From Bacillota bacterium (GTDB lineage Bacteria; Bacillota; Clostridia; Tissierellales; Sedimentibacteraceae): 64,000 bases of DNA. Of this stretch, positions 25,360-34,111 are shown in pieces (positions within the stretch are counted from its first letter, which is position 1; each line of letters begins with the position of its first letter). The translations under genes and the position numbers were made by a program. The stretch covers positions 372,001-436,000 of the forward strand of contig JAEWJT010000016.1 in assembly GCA_023386345.1 (NCBI GenBank), in the 5' to 3' direction. The notes under the pieces are model-generated. The model saw nothing but the letters and a program-made list of their open reading frames with translations. It was not told the DNA's origin and made no database searches.

Positions 25360-25645
25360 AAAATAACCACCACCATAATATTAGTTTGTTCAAAGATGCA
25401 AATTTTATACTATGCTAAAAACAAATAAAAAAATACACTAAAAATTTTTTATCAGTTCGTATTAACATTATATGCAGGTAGTGTATTATTGTAATATTTG
25501 TTAATTTTTTATTTATTGAAAGCTAAAAGAAATTAAAAATAATATTTTTTAATAAATTTTTAGAAAATTCTAAGAATATACTAGTATAATAAACTATAAA
25601 ATAAATTATTTAACAATTTATTTTATAAATTGTTTTAAAAAATGA

Positions 25646-25673
25646 TTGAAAAATTACATAAATCATTTATAAT
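25646..25673 (+). promoter_or_regulatory. Sigma-A-type promoter before the signal peptidase gene
   Basis: TTGAAA (25646-25651) and TATAAT (25668-25673) are 16 bp apart, ending 41 bp before the ATG. Confidence 0.6.
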
Positions 25674-25714
25674 AGTAGGAGAGATTAAAATAATAAAAAA
25701 AGGAAAAGGAAGAC

Positions 25715-26227
25715 ATGAAAAATTTTATAAAAGACTGGGTCATACCCGCGTTAATAGCATTAGTTATTGCTCTATTAATCAATAGATTTATTTTTCAGCT
25801 TGTTGAGGTTCCAACTGGCTCAATGATAAGTACAATAATGCCTGGCGACAGACTTTATGTAAACAAAATATTTAATATAAAAAATGTAAAGCGTGGGGAT
25901 ATTCTAGTATTTGATTCTAAAGAGTTAGGAAAATATCTAGTCAAAAGACTTATAGGATTGCCAGGAGATAAGGTTGAAATTAATTCTGAGGGAGAAGTGT
26001 TTATCAATGGTAAAATTCTAGATGAGCCATATGTTATTAAATCAACAGGCGAGCAACCAGAGCAAACTTTCGACGTTCCCGAAGATAGCTATTTCTTCTT
26101 AGGGGATAATAGACCGCAGTCACAGGATGCAAGAGTATGGCAAGAACCTTATATAAACAAAAAGTATATTAAAGGCGAAGCTTTATTCAGAATTTTTCCA
26201 TTTAATAAAATTGGAGAGTTAAAGTAA
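25715..26227 (+). CDS. lepB: Signal peptidase I
   Basis: A 170-residue type I signal peptidase that cuts signal peptides from exported proteins at the outer face of the membrane. One N-terminal membrane segment (about residues 9-27) precedes the catalytic serine in VPTGSMISTIMPGD, and the general-base lysine follows in YLVKRLIGLPGDKVEI. The C-terminal SYFFLGDNRPQSQDARVW box is present. Size is normal for Gram-positive SipS-like enzymes. It has its own sigma-A-type promoter and is followed by pepD after 95 bp. Confidence 0.93.
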   Translation: MKNFIKDWVIPALIALVIALLINRFIFQLVEVPTGSMISTIMPGDRLYVNKIFNIKNVKRGDILVFDSKELGKYLVKRLIGLPGDKVEINSEGEVFINGKILDEPYVIKSTGEQPEQTFDVPEDSYFFLGDNRPQSQDARVWQEPYINKKYIKGEALFRIFPFNKIGELK

Positions 26228-26322
26228 AAATTTATTAGATAAATCTTAATTTATATGGAGCTTTATCATATAATATATCTCATTAATAAAAAAATATATA
26301 CAAAAGAAAGGAATTAATTAAA

Positions 26323-27765
26323 ATGACAAGAATTTTAGAAGGATTAAAACCAGAAAGAGTTTTTTACTATTTTGAAGAAATAACAAAAATTCCTCATGGA
26401 TCTAAAAATGAAAAACAAATTTCAGATTACTTATATCAATTAGCTAAATCAAAAAACTGGGAAGTTATACAGGATGAATTTTTAAATATAATTATAAGAA
26501 AACCAGCTGCAAAGGGCTATGAAAATGCACCTATGGTGTTGCTTCAAGGCCACATGGACATGGTCTGTGAAAAAAATGAGTGTACTGTGCATGATTTTGA
26601 GAAAGATCCTCTTAAATTAAGAATAATAGATGGAAATATATATGCTACTGACACAACGCTAGGAGCTGACAATGGTATAGCTGTTGCTATGATTCTTGCT
26701 TTATTTGAAGCAGAGGATATAGCTCATCCAGCACTTGAAGCTTTGATAACTGTTGATGAAGAAATGGGCATGACTGGGGTTAAAATGCTTGACGGTAGTA
26801 TGATAAAAGCAAAGCATCTTATAAACCTTGACAGCGAAGAAGAAGGAGTATTAACTGCTGGTTGTGCTGGCGGGGGAGAAATATTATTTAAAATTCCTGT
26901 TGAAAAAACAAAGTCTAAGATGAGCAATACATTCATGGTAAAGGTTGGAGGTCTTACTGGAGGACATTCCGGAGCAGAGGTACATAAGGAAAAGGGATAT
27001 TCTACTAAATTAATGGCAAGACTTTTATATGATTTACTAGACGAAATTGAACTTATAAGCTTCAATGCAGGCTCAAAGCCTAATGCTATTCCAAGAGAGG
27101 CTAAAGTATTTATAAATACTGATAATATAGATAATTTAGAGCAAAAAGTTGAGAAGTGGAACAAAATATTCAAAAATGAATATAGTTTTACAGATCCTGA
27201 TGTTAATATTACATTTGAAAAAGTTGAAAATATAACAGAGGTTTTGACAAAGGATATTGCAAAAAAACTCATTGCCTGCATAAATATAGTTCCGGTAGGA
27301 GTATTGTCAAAAAGCACAGCTATAGACTTGGTTATCTCATCAAATAACCTTGGTATAGTTAAAACAGATGATAAATATATAACAGTAGACTGTCATCCAA
27401 GAAGCTCAGTTATGTCAATACTTACAGATAGTCTTGAGCCATCGATGAAGCAATTGGCTGAATACTTAAATATAGAAATATCATCAGGTGGATTTTATCC
27501 AGGATGGGAATATGCAAAGAACTCTAAGATAAGAGATATTTGTGCTCAAACTTACAAGGAAGTGACAGGAAAGGATGCAGTGATATCAGCAATTCACGCA
27601 GGACTTGAGTGTGGATATCTTCTTAAAAAGTGCGAGAGCTTAGTTGATGCGATCTCAATAGGTCCTAATATGCACGATATACACTCGCCAAATGAGCATT
27701 TAGAAATAAAATCTGTTGAAAATTCATTCAATTATTTATGTGAAATATTGAAGAGAATTAAATAA
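26323..27765 (+). CDS. pepD: Aminoacyl-histidine dipeptidase (peptidase family M20C)
   Basis: A 480-residue metallopeptidase of the PepD (beta-alanyl/aminoacyl-histidine dipeptidase) family. Metal ligands are seen in LLQGHMDMVCEKN and LGADNGIAVAM, the catalytic glutamate in TVDEEMGMTG, and another ligand region in NLDSEEEG. The dimerisation insert carries VGGLTGGHSGAEVHKEKG. The ATG has AAAGGAATTAATTAAA upstream. The enzyme would supply free amino acids from dipeptides, which suits an amino-acid fermenter. A TATAAT at 26269-26274 may be part of its promoter. A hairpin follows the gene. Confidence 0.93.
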   Translation: MTRILEGLKPERVFYYFEEITKIPHGSKNEKQISDYLYQLAKSKNWEVIQDEFLNIIIRKPAAKGYENAPMVLLQGHMDMVCEKNECTVHDFEKDPLKLRIIDGNIYATDTTLGADNGIAVAMILALFEAEDIAHPALEALITVDEEMGMTGVKMLDGSMIKAKHLINLDSEEEGVLTAGCAGGGEILFKIPVEKTKSKMSNTFMVKVGGLTGGHSGAEVHKEKGYSTKLMARLLYDLLDEIELISFNAGSKPNAIPREAKVFINTDNIDNLEQKVEKWNKIFKNEYSFTDPDVNITFEKVENITEVLTKDIAKKLIACINIVPVGVLSKSTAIDLVISSNNLGIVKTDDKYITVDCHPRSSVMSILTDSLEPSMKQLAEYLNIEISSGGFYPGWEYAKNSKIRDICAQTYKEVTGKDAVISAIHAGLECGYLLKKCESLVDAISIGPNMHDIHSPNEHLEIKSVENSFNYLCEILKRIK

Positions 27766-27793
27766 TTATTTAGATAAGCATTTATATGATTTG

Positions 27794-27840
27794 ACATGGG
27801 GAGGATTATACTCCCCATGTTGTGTTATTAATATTTTTTT
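27794..27840 (+). terminator. Probable terminator after pepD
   Basis: ACATGGGGAG (27794-27803) pairs with CTCCCCATGT (27811-27820). The GC-rich stem is strong, but the T run starts only about 15 nt later. Confidence 0.55.
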
Positions 27841-27948
27841 AACAAACAATATGCAATTTTACTTTAAAAGAATTGTATTTCCAATTAAAGCTTTTTAAAA
27901 TGGAATTATTTTATTATTTTGGAAATGAATTATTAGAATGGAGTTAAA

Positions 27949-29811
27949 ATGAATAATTTATTAGATAAAGTAAATTGGCCAGAGGATTTGCACCAATTTA
28001 CCTATAAAGAGATGAACTCATTGTCTGAGGAAATCAGAGAATTTTTAATAGATACGGTATCAAAAACAGGTGGGCATTTAGCCTCTAATTTAGGTGTTGT
28101 TGAGCTTAGTATAGCTTTGCATTACGCTTTTGACCTCAAAAAAGATAAGTTGATTTGGGATGTAGGACATCAGTCATATATACATAAGATATTGACAGGT
28201 AGAAAAGACAAAATGAATACCATAAGACAAATGGATGGACTTAGTGGTTTCCCTAAAAGAGAAGAAAGTGAATATGATGTTTTTGACACAGGACATAGCA
28301 GTACATCTATATCAGCAGCTATTGGTATTGCAAGAGCTAGAGACTTGCAAGATGAAGATTACAATGTTTTAGCTGTTATAGGTGATGGAGCTATGACAGG
28401 TGGTATGTCCTTTGAGGCATTAAATGATGTAGGAAAAAATAATACCAAGCTAATAGTAATACTAAACGATAATGGAATGTCTATATCTGAAAATGTTGGT
28501 GGATTATCAACTCATTTGAGCAAGAAAAGAACAAACTCAGGTTATCTTAACACTAAAAAAGACATAGAAAATATTCTTATTAAAATGCCGAAATTCGGAA
28601 AATCTATAAAGGCCTTTCTTCGCAGAGTAAAAGAAGGTATCAAGAAAATGATACTTCCAAACATGATTTTTGAAGAGCTTGGATTAACATACTTAGGACC
28701 TATAAATGGACACGATATAGTAGAATTAGTAGATGTATTTGAGAGAGCTAAGCGTATCAAAGAGCCTGTACTTATACATATTTGTACAAAAAAAGGGATG
28801 GGCTATGAATTTGCTGAACAAAACCCTGATGAATACCATGGAGTATCTGCTTTTGATATAGAAACAGGGAAAGCTATAAATAAAACAAAATCATTATCGT
28901 ACTCGCATATGTTTGGTAAGAAGCTTTGTGATATAGCACAAAGTAATGATAAAGTTGTTGCAATATCAGCGGCAATGATTGATGGAACTGGATTGTGTGA
29001 ATTTAAAGAAAAATTTCCAAATAGAATATTTGATGTAGGTATAGCAGAACAACACGCTGTAACAATGGCAGGAGGTTTTGCTGTAAATGGCATTATACCA
29101 GTTGTAGCCTTGTATTCATCATTTTTACAAAGAGCATATGACCAAGTTGTGCATGATATAGCAACTCAAAATCTTCATGTTGTATTTGCTATAGATAGAG
29201 CTGGAATTGTGGGAGATGACGGTGAAACACATCAAGGAGTATTCGACAGTGGATTTTTAACACAATTACCAAATATGACAGTAATGGCACCATCTGATTA
29301 TAATGAGCTAAATTCAATGCTAGAGTTTGCTATTAATAGATTTAATGCACCTATAGCCATAAGATACCCAAGAGGTTCAAGCCTTTCAAATATACCAAAT
29401 TCTACAAAAGATATAGAGCTTGGAAAGGGAGTAATTGTTAATGAGGGAAATGACATAACAATTATAGCTTATGGAAAAATGCTCGAAATAGCAGTTGATA
29501 CTGCAAATAAACTTAAAAATGATAATATAAATGCAGAAGTAATAAATTTAAGATTTTTAAAGCCACTTGATGTAGAGTTTATTTTAAAATCTGTCGATAA
29601 AACAAAAAAAGCTTTAATAATCGAAGAAAACTGTGCTGGGGCTGGAATATTAAATAGTATAATATCTATATTGCCGAGGGATGCTGAATATTTCACAAAA
29701 ACTTTTCCAGATATTTTTATTAAACATGGAAATACTGGATATATATATAAGAAGTATGGCTTTGATAGTGATAGCATAGTAAAAGAAATAAAGAGCAAAT
29801 TCGGGATTTAA
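27949..29811 (+). CDS. dxs: 1-deoxy-D-xylulose-5-phosphate synthase
   Basis: A 620-residue thiamine-diphosphate enzyme for the first step of the MEP isoprenoid pathway, joining pyruvate and glyceraldehyde 3-phosphate. Visible are the N-terminal TGGHLASNLGVVELSIALH, the ThDP-binding GDGAMTGGMSFEALNDVG with NDNGMSISENVGG, and the transketolase-type GIAEQHAVTMAGGFAVNG. Length matches the family. TGGAG lies 6 nt before the ATG. It appears to be monocistronic, with 133 bp before the next gene. Confidence 0.95.
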   Translation: MNNLLDKVNWPEDLHQFTYKEMNSLSEEIREFLIDTVSKTGGHLASNLGVVELSIALHYAFDLKKDKLIWDVGHQSYIHKILTGRKDKMNTIRQMDGLSGFPKREESEYDVFDTGHSSTSISAAIGIARARDLQDEDYNVLAVIGDGAMTGGMSFEALNDVGKNNTKLIVILNDNGMSISENVGGLSTHLSKKRTNSGYLNTKKDIENILIKMPKFGKSIKAFLRRVKEGIKKMILPNMIFEELGLTYLGPINGHDIVELVDVFERAKRIKEPVLIHICTKKGMGYEFAEQNPDEYHGVSAFDIETGKAINKTKSLSYSHMFGKKLCDIAQSNDKVVAISAAMIDGTGLCEFKEKFPNRIFDVGIAEQHAVTMAGGFAVNGIIPVVALYSSFLQRAYDQVVHDIATQNLHVVFAIDRAGIVGDDGETHQGVFDSGFLTQLPNMTVMAPSDYNELNSMLEFAINRFNAPIAIRYPRGSSLSNIPNSTKDIELGKGVIVNEGNDITIIAYGKMLEIAVDTANKLKNDNINAEVINLRFLKPLDVEFILKSVDKTKKALIIEENCAGAGILNSIISILPRDAEYFTKTFPDIFIKHGNTGYIYKKYGFDSDSIVKEIKSKFGI

Positions 29812-29944
29812 AAAAATATGAGAAAATTTTTTAATATGTGTTCAGTCTTTGTTTATGTTTAGTATTTATAGGGTAATAAAATAGATTAAAGTTAGCACTA
29901 TCAGCTAGGTTGAAATAAAACTTTGAGAGGAATTATTTATTAAT

Positions 29945-30547
29945 ATGGAACAATATTTTACTAAAAATCCTACGACGAAGGACGATATATATAAATTCAA
30001 GTGGAATGCGTTAGGAGAAGAATTTGTCTTTAACACAAGCAACAGTGTTTTTTCAAAATCAGCAGTTGATTTCGGAACGATGACGATGATAGAAAGCTTT
30101 GTAACAAACGAAAAAGGTTTTGAGGGAAGCATATTAGATTTAGGCTGTGGCTATGGTCCTGTTGGAGTCATACTGGCAAAGCTTATGTCTAAGGTAAAGA
30201 TTACTATGCTAGATATAAATGAGAGAGCAGTAAAGCTATCAGAAATGAATGCGAAAGAAAACAAGGTAGCTGAAAAAATTAATGTATTGCAATCCAATAT
30301 TCTAGAAAACACAGAAGAAAAATTTGATAGAATCCTAACAAATCCACCGATAAGAGCTGGAAAAGAAACAGTGTATAATTTTTTTGACAAGGCACATGAG
30401 AATTTAAACGATAGTGGAAAACTATATGTAGTTATACAAAAAAAGCAAGGAGCAAACAGCTCAATAGACAAGCTAAAATCATTATTTGGAAATTGCGAAA
30501 CCATATACAAAAAAGCAGGATATTTTATATTAAGATGCGTAAAATAA
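29945..30547 (+). CDS. RsmC-like class I methyltransferase (YbxB type)
   Basis: A 200-residue SAM-dependent methyltransferase of the MTS/RsmC family, members of which methylate guanine N2 in 16S rRNA. The SAM motif ILDLGCGYGPVGVILAK begins near residue 62, and the catalytic NPPIRAGKETVYNFF box near residue 137. Single-domain versions of this length (YbxB-like) are common in Firmicutes. The exact RNA target here is not known. The gene converges on iorB with a shared terminator. Confidence 0.86.
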   Translation: MEQYFTKNPTTKDDIYKFKWNALGEEFVFNTSNSVFSKSAVDFGTMTMIESFVTNEKGFEGSILDLGCGYGPVGVILAKLMSKVKITMLDINERAVKLSEMNAKENKVAEKINVLQSNILENTEEKFDRILTNPPIRAGKETVYNFFDKAHENLNDSGKLYVVIQKKQGANSSIDKLKSLFGNCETIYKKAGYFILRCVK

Positions 30548-30582
30548 AAAAATTATCGGAGCATTGCTCCGATAATTTTTTA
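30546..30582. terminator. Bidirectional terminator between the RsmC-like gene and iorB
   Basis: AATTATCGGAGC (30551-30562) pairs with GCTCCGATAATT (30566-30577), flanked by A on the left and T on the right. Confidence 0.88.
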
Positions 30583-31161
30583 TATCTCATATCCTTTTTC
30601 AAAAGCCTGAATATTCATATCAACAGCTTTCTCAGGAACAGACTCTTTTATTATTTGTTTCCAATCAATACTTTCAAGCTTTAACATTTTTACAAGAGAG
30701 CCAAGAAGAACAATATTCATACATTTTGTATTTCCAAGTTCCTTTGCTATATCATAAGCTTTGATTATTTGTACATTTTCTTTTCCAACAACATTTTTAT
30801 ATTCTTCGATTATTCCAGCTGGATATTCTGCAGCTCCTATGTTTACTGAAACTGGAGGCATTTCATAGTCATTTATAACTAAGATACCATCTTTTTTAAG
30901 ATCAGCTAAAAATCTCAAAGCCTCACATTTTTCAAATGCAACTATTATATCTGCACAGCCTTTTTCTATAACTGGAGAATAAACTTTTTCACCGTATCTT
31001 ATTTGAGTTGTAACAGTTCCGCCACGTTGGCTCATGCCGTGTATCTCAGCCATTTTAACATCATAACCATTTTCTACAAAGCCTTTAGAAAGTATTTTTG
31101 ATGTAAGTATAGTGCCTTGTCCACCAACTCCAACTAAAAGTATATTTTTAATATTTGACAT
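30580..31161 (-). CDS. iorB: Indolepyruvate:ferredoxin oxidoreductase, beta subunit
   Basis: A 193-residue gamma-type subunit of the 2-oxoacid:ferredoxin oxidoreductase family. It begins NILLVGVGGQGTILTSKIL and contains GMSQRGGTVTTQIRYG, both typical for IorB. With IorA it oxidises indolepyruvate and other aryl pyruvates to acyl-CoA and CO2, reducing ferredoxin. This is the oxidative branch for aromatic amino acids in Stickland fermenters. It starts 3 bp after iorA ends and stops at the shared terminator. Confidence 0.93.
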   Translation of the reverse strand: MSNIKNILLVGVGGQGTILTSKILSKGFVENGYDVKMAEIHGMSQRGGTVTTQIRYGEKVYSPVIEKGCADIIVAFEKCEALRFLADLKKDGILVINDYEMPPVSVNIGAAEYPAGIIEEYKNVVGKENVQIIKAYDIAKELGNTKCMNIVLLGSLVKMLKLESIDWKQIIKESVPEKAVDMNIQAFEKGYEI

Positions 31162-31164
31162 GAT

Positions 31165-32931
31165 TTATTCACCCACCTTTTCTATTGCTCCAAACGGACA
31201 AATTTGTACGCAAACACTGCAACCGTTACAAGCATCACTATCAATTCTTGTTTTTCCTTCAAAAATCAAAGCAGGACATCCGCATCTTAGACAGGCTTTA
31301 CAAGATCTGCATTTATCAGGGTCAACCTTTGATTTCATGTTAGCACGTTGCTTAATAATAGGCTTTAATAAAGCACATTCACGTTTTGTTATTATAACAA
31401 ATGGCTCTGTAGCTTCATAACCTTTTTTAAGTGCTTCTCTTGTAGCTTTGATATCATAAGGGTCTACTATTAACAGATTTTCTTTTTTGATACCACAAGC
31501 GTAGCACAATGTTTCGATATCAATTTTTTGTGCGATTTCTCCTGTTATAGTTTTTCCAGTACCAGGGTTTTCTTGGTGTCCAGTCATTCCTGTTATACTG
31601 TTATCAAGTATTAGAGTAGTTATAGCTGAATTATTGTAGGTAGTGTTTATAAGCCCAGTAATTCCTGAGTGGAAGAATGTTGAATCTCCAATTAAAGCAA
31701 AGGATTTCATTGATTTATCATTATTCAGCTCATTAGCTTTTTCAAATCCATGAGCTCCTGTTATTGAACCACCCATACAAATTGTAGAATCACAAGCATT
31801 TAATGGGGCCATTGCTCCAAGTGTATAACATCCTATATCTCCGCTGAAATATGCTTTGTTCCTGTATTTTCCAAGCTCAAAGAATAATCCTCTGTGTGGA
31901 CATCCAGCACATAATACTGGAGATCTTGGAGGTGCTTGCATTTGGCTAGTATAATCCCCAGACGGTTTAACACCTAATAGTATTTCTCTCAATAATTCTG
32001 GTGAATATTCTCCACAGATTGGGAATACATCTTTTCCTATACATTCAATTCCCATTGCTCTTACTTGTGTTTCGATGAAAGGATCATTTTCTTCTATTAC
32101 ATAAAGCTTGTCCACTTTAGAAGCAAATTCTTTTATCATTTTATCTGGAAGTGGATTTACAAATCCTATTTTCAAATAAGAAGCATTATCTCCCATAACT
32201 TCTTTTGCGTATTGATAAGCAATACCGCTTGTTATGATACCAATAGAAGTATTATTATACTCAATTCTATTCAAAGAACAGTTATTAGAGTATTCTTGTA
32301 ATCCTGCAAGTCTTACGTTTTCAATCTCTGGGTGTCTTGCTCTTGAAATAGCAGGAACCATAAGATTTTTTTTCATATCTTTAACATAGTTTTTTATAGG
32401 TGGAACAACTCTTTCGCCTGTAGTAACGATTGACTTTGAGTGACAAGTACGAGTTGTTACTCTGAATAATACTGGAGTTTCGTATTTTTCACTTATTTCA
32501 AAGGCTTCTTTCATGAAATCAAGACATTCCTGCGAATCGCTAGGCTCGATAAGTGCAGTTTTTCCAAATAAAGCAAAATATCTGTTATCTTGCTCGTTTT
32601 GTGATGAGTGCATATTTGGCTCGTCAGCAGTTATTAGCACATATCCTCCGTTAGTTACGTGATAGGCATATGACATAAATCCGTCAGCAGCAACATTTAA
32701 ACCAACGTGCTTCATAGCTGCAAATGAACGTGCTCCACGAATAGAAGCTCCAGCTGCAACCTCACATGCAACCTTTTCGTTTACTGCCCACTCAGCATGT
32801 ACACCCTCATATTGTGAGAAATTTTCCATAATTTCTGTACTTGGAGTGCCAGGATAGGCAGAAGCAACGGTAACACCAGCTTCATAAGCACCACGTGCTA
32901 TAGCTTCGTTACCAGTCATAAGAATTTTCAT
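31165..32931 (-). CDS. iorA: Indolepyruvate:ferredoxin oxidoreductase, alpha subunit
   Basis: A 588-residue subunit combining a pyruvate:ferredoxin-oxidoreductase-like domain (GNEAIARGAYEAGVTVASAYPGTPS at the start), a ThDP-binding domain (CPHRGLFFELGKY, then GDIGCYTLGAMAPLNACDS and GDSTFFHSGITGL) and a C-terminal two-cluster ferredoxin (CRSCKACLRCGCP and CNGCSVCVQICPFGAIE). Length and order are standard for IorA. AAAGGAGG precedes the ATG. A 212-bp AT-rich gap upstream should hold the promoter for the iorAB pair. Confidence 0.95.
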   Translation of the reverse strand: MKILMTGNEAIARGAYEAGVTVASAYPGTPSTEIMENFSQYEGVHAEWAVNEKVACEVAAGASIRGARSFAAMKHVGLNVAADGFMSYAYHVTNGGYVLITADEPNMHSSQNEQDNRYFALFGKTALIEPSDSQECLDFMKEAFEISEKYETPVLFRVTTRTCHSKSIVTTGERVVPPIKNYVKDMKKNLMVPAISRARHPEIENVRLAGLQEYSNNCSLNRIEYNNTSIGIITSGIAYQYAKEVMGDNASYLKIGFVNPLPDKMIKEFASKVDKLYVIEENDPFIETQVRAMGIECIGKDVFPICGEYSPELLREILLGVKPSGDYTSQMQAPPRSPVLCAGCPHRGLFFELGKYRNKAYFSGDIGCYTLGAMAPLNACDSTICMGGSITGAHGFEKANELNNDKSMKSFALIGDSTFFHSGITGLINTTYNNSAITTLILDNSITGMTGHQENPGTGKTITGEIAQKIDIETLCYACGIKKENLLIVDPYDIKATREALKKGYEATEPFVIITKRECALLKPIIKQRANMKSKVDPDKCRSCKACLRCGCPALIFEGKTRIDSDACNGCSVCVQICPFGAIEKVGE

Positions 32932-33101
32932 TATATAAATCCTCCTTTAAGAATTTCTTTAAAACTAATATTTATAAATATTTTAAATAATTATTAGCAC
33001 ACCTATTATTTTATTGTTAATAAACATAATTGTCAATGATTAAATTAGCGTTTATGATTATATTTTCTTTTTAAAAAAAGTTATTTTGTTTTTATTGTTG
33101 C

Positions 33102-33136
33102 AAAAAAAAGACAGAAGAAATACTCAACTGTCTTAT
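33102..33136 (-). terminator. Terminator of the MltG-like gene
   Basis: On the minus strand AAGACAG (33134-33128) pairs with CTGTCTT (33114-33108) and is followed by a run of T. It lies 10 bp after the stop codon. Confidence 0.7.
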
Positions 33137-33143
33137 CATGCCT

Positions 33144-33713
33144 TTAATTCTGTTTTGCTATTGTTTTTATAACATCATCTAAGGATGTTCCTTTTTTAAT
33201 TACAAAATCACCGGATTTTAATTTAGTGTCTAACTTCATCTCTACGCATCTTGTTAAAAATGTCTGCTTGTCCTCTATTAAAGCTTTACCAATTAAAATA
33301 TCAGCTATTTTTCCTGGGAAAGTACCAGCAGGGATATTAAAGCTGATTTCAGCTCCATCGGTAGTAGGGTTAGAATTACCATTTTGTTCAGGGTTTTTGT
33401 TACCATCAGTGTTGTTGCCTTCTGGTGGAGTCGGATTATCAGTTCCATTTCCTTGATTGTTTTCGCCAGTAGTATTTCCATCGGTTTGATTATTATCAGT
33501 ATTATCACTTGGAGGATTAGTTTTGTCATCATCCTTGCCGTTAGAGATAGTTATAGGATTAGGCTTTAAAGTATCCTTTTCTAATTTTAAATTAAATAAT
33601 ATGTCAAATCTCCAAAACAACACAACAGCTACAACAGCTACAACACATAGTATTATTGCATAATCAGTAGCATTATAAAATAAATCTTTAAACCAATTGA
33701 TAATTGCTTTCAC
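33144..33713 (-). CDS. Membrane-anchored protein with MltG/YceG N-terminal-like domain
   Basis: A 189-residue protein with one membrane segment (about residues 17-36), a long disordered linker rich in Asn, Asp, Gly, Thr and Pro (about 55-120), and a C-terminal domain with FNIPAGTFPGKIADILIGKA and a closing KKGTSLDDVIKTI. The last resembles the LysM-like N-terminal part of the lytic transglycosylase MltG, but the catalytic domain is absent, so enzymatic activity is unlikely; peptidoglycan binding is possible. I chose the GTG at 33713, with GGAGG 5 nt upstream, over the longer frame from 33791. It stands alone. Confidence 0.7.
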   Translation of the reverse strand: MKAIINWFKDLFYNATDYAIILCVVAVVAVVLFWRFDILFNLKLEKDTLKPNPITISNGKDDDKTNPPSDNTDNNQTDGNTTGENNQGNGTDNPTPPEGNNTDGNKNPEQNGNSNPTTDGAEISFNIPAGTFPGKIADILIGKALIEDKQTFLTRCVEMKLDTKLKSGDFVIKKGTSLDDVIKTIAKQN

Positions 33714-34111
33714 GTTTGCCTCCAAGGATAGAATTTTATAGTTTTCATTTATAATATCACAATAAAAAAAAATATTCAATAATTTCGACAAATAAATTTC
33801 TCAAAAAATTATTTGTAAATTTGTAAATTTATGATTATAGAAGCCTTTTTATAGAAAATTAATTTATTTTTTCGTAAGTGGTAAACTATTATATAAAACA
33901 TCCGAAATATATTATGTAAGTATTAAGCTTCTTTTTAGCTTGCTTTGGTAATATTAAAGTATCTAAAATTTTATAGTGGCTGAACTATTCCGGATAATAA
34001 ATTCAACCACTATATGAGAGTGGAAAAAATAGTTTAATTAAACCTATATGTTATGACGAAGCTTAGAAGCTAAATGTTCCAAAAAATTTATTAAAAAGGA
34101 AATAAAGTGAT
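33714..34111. other. 398-bp divergent intergenic region
   Basis: It lies between the MltG-like gene and the uridine-kinase-like gene. ATAGTGG (33973-33979) and CCACTAT (34007-34013) form an inverted repeat in the likely leader of the latter. No coding sequence or recognised riboswitch was seen. Confidence 0.5.

Larger units (their letters stand above)
25076..25714. other. 639-bp region between ilvE and the signal peptidase gene
   Basis: It holds a small hairpin GCGAAA/TTTCGC (25141-25156), a bidirectional terminator (25162-25204), a likely small minus-strand ORF (25228-25359), about 300 bp of very AT-rich sequence with no visible gene and a promoter at 25646-25673. Confidence 0.6.

Noticed and set aside
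25168..25428. 86-codon plus-strand ORF after ilvE
   Set aside because: It starts inside the terminator hairpin, has an improbable Phe/Tyr-rich composition and lies opposite a better small ORF.
33226..33569. Plus-strand ORFs opposite the MltG-like gene
   Set aside because: They arise from the low-complexity linker of the real gene read in reverse; no ribosome binding sites.
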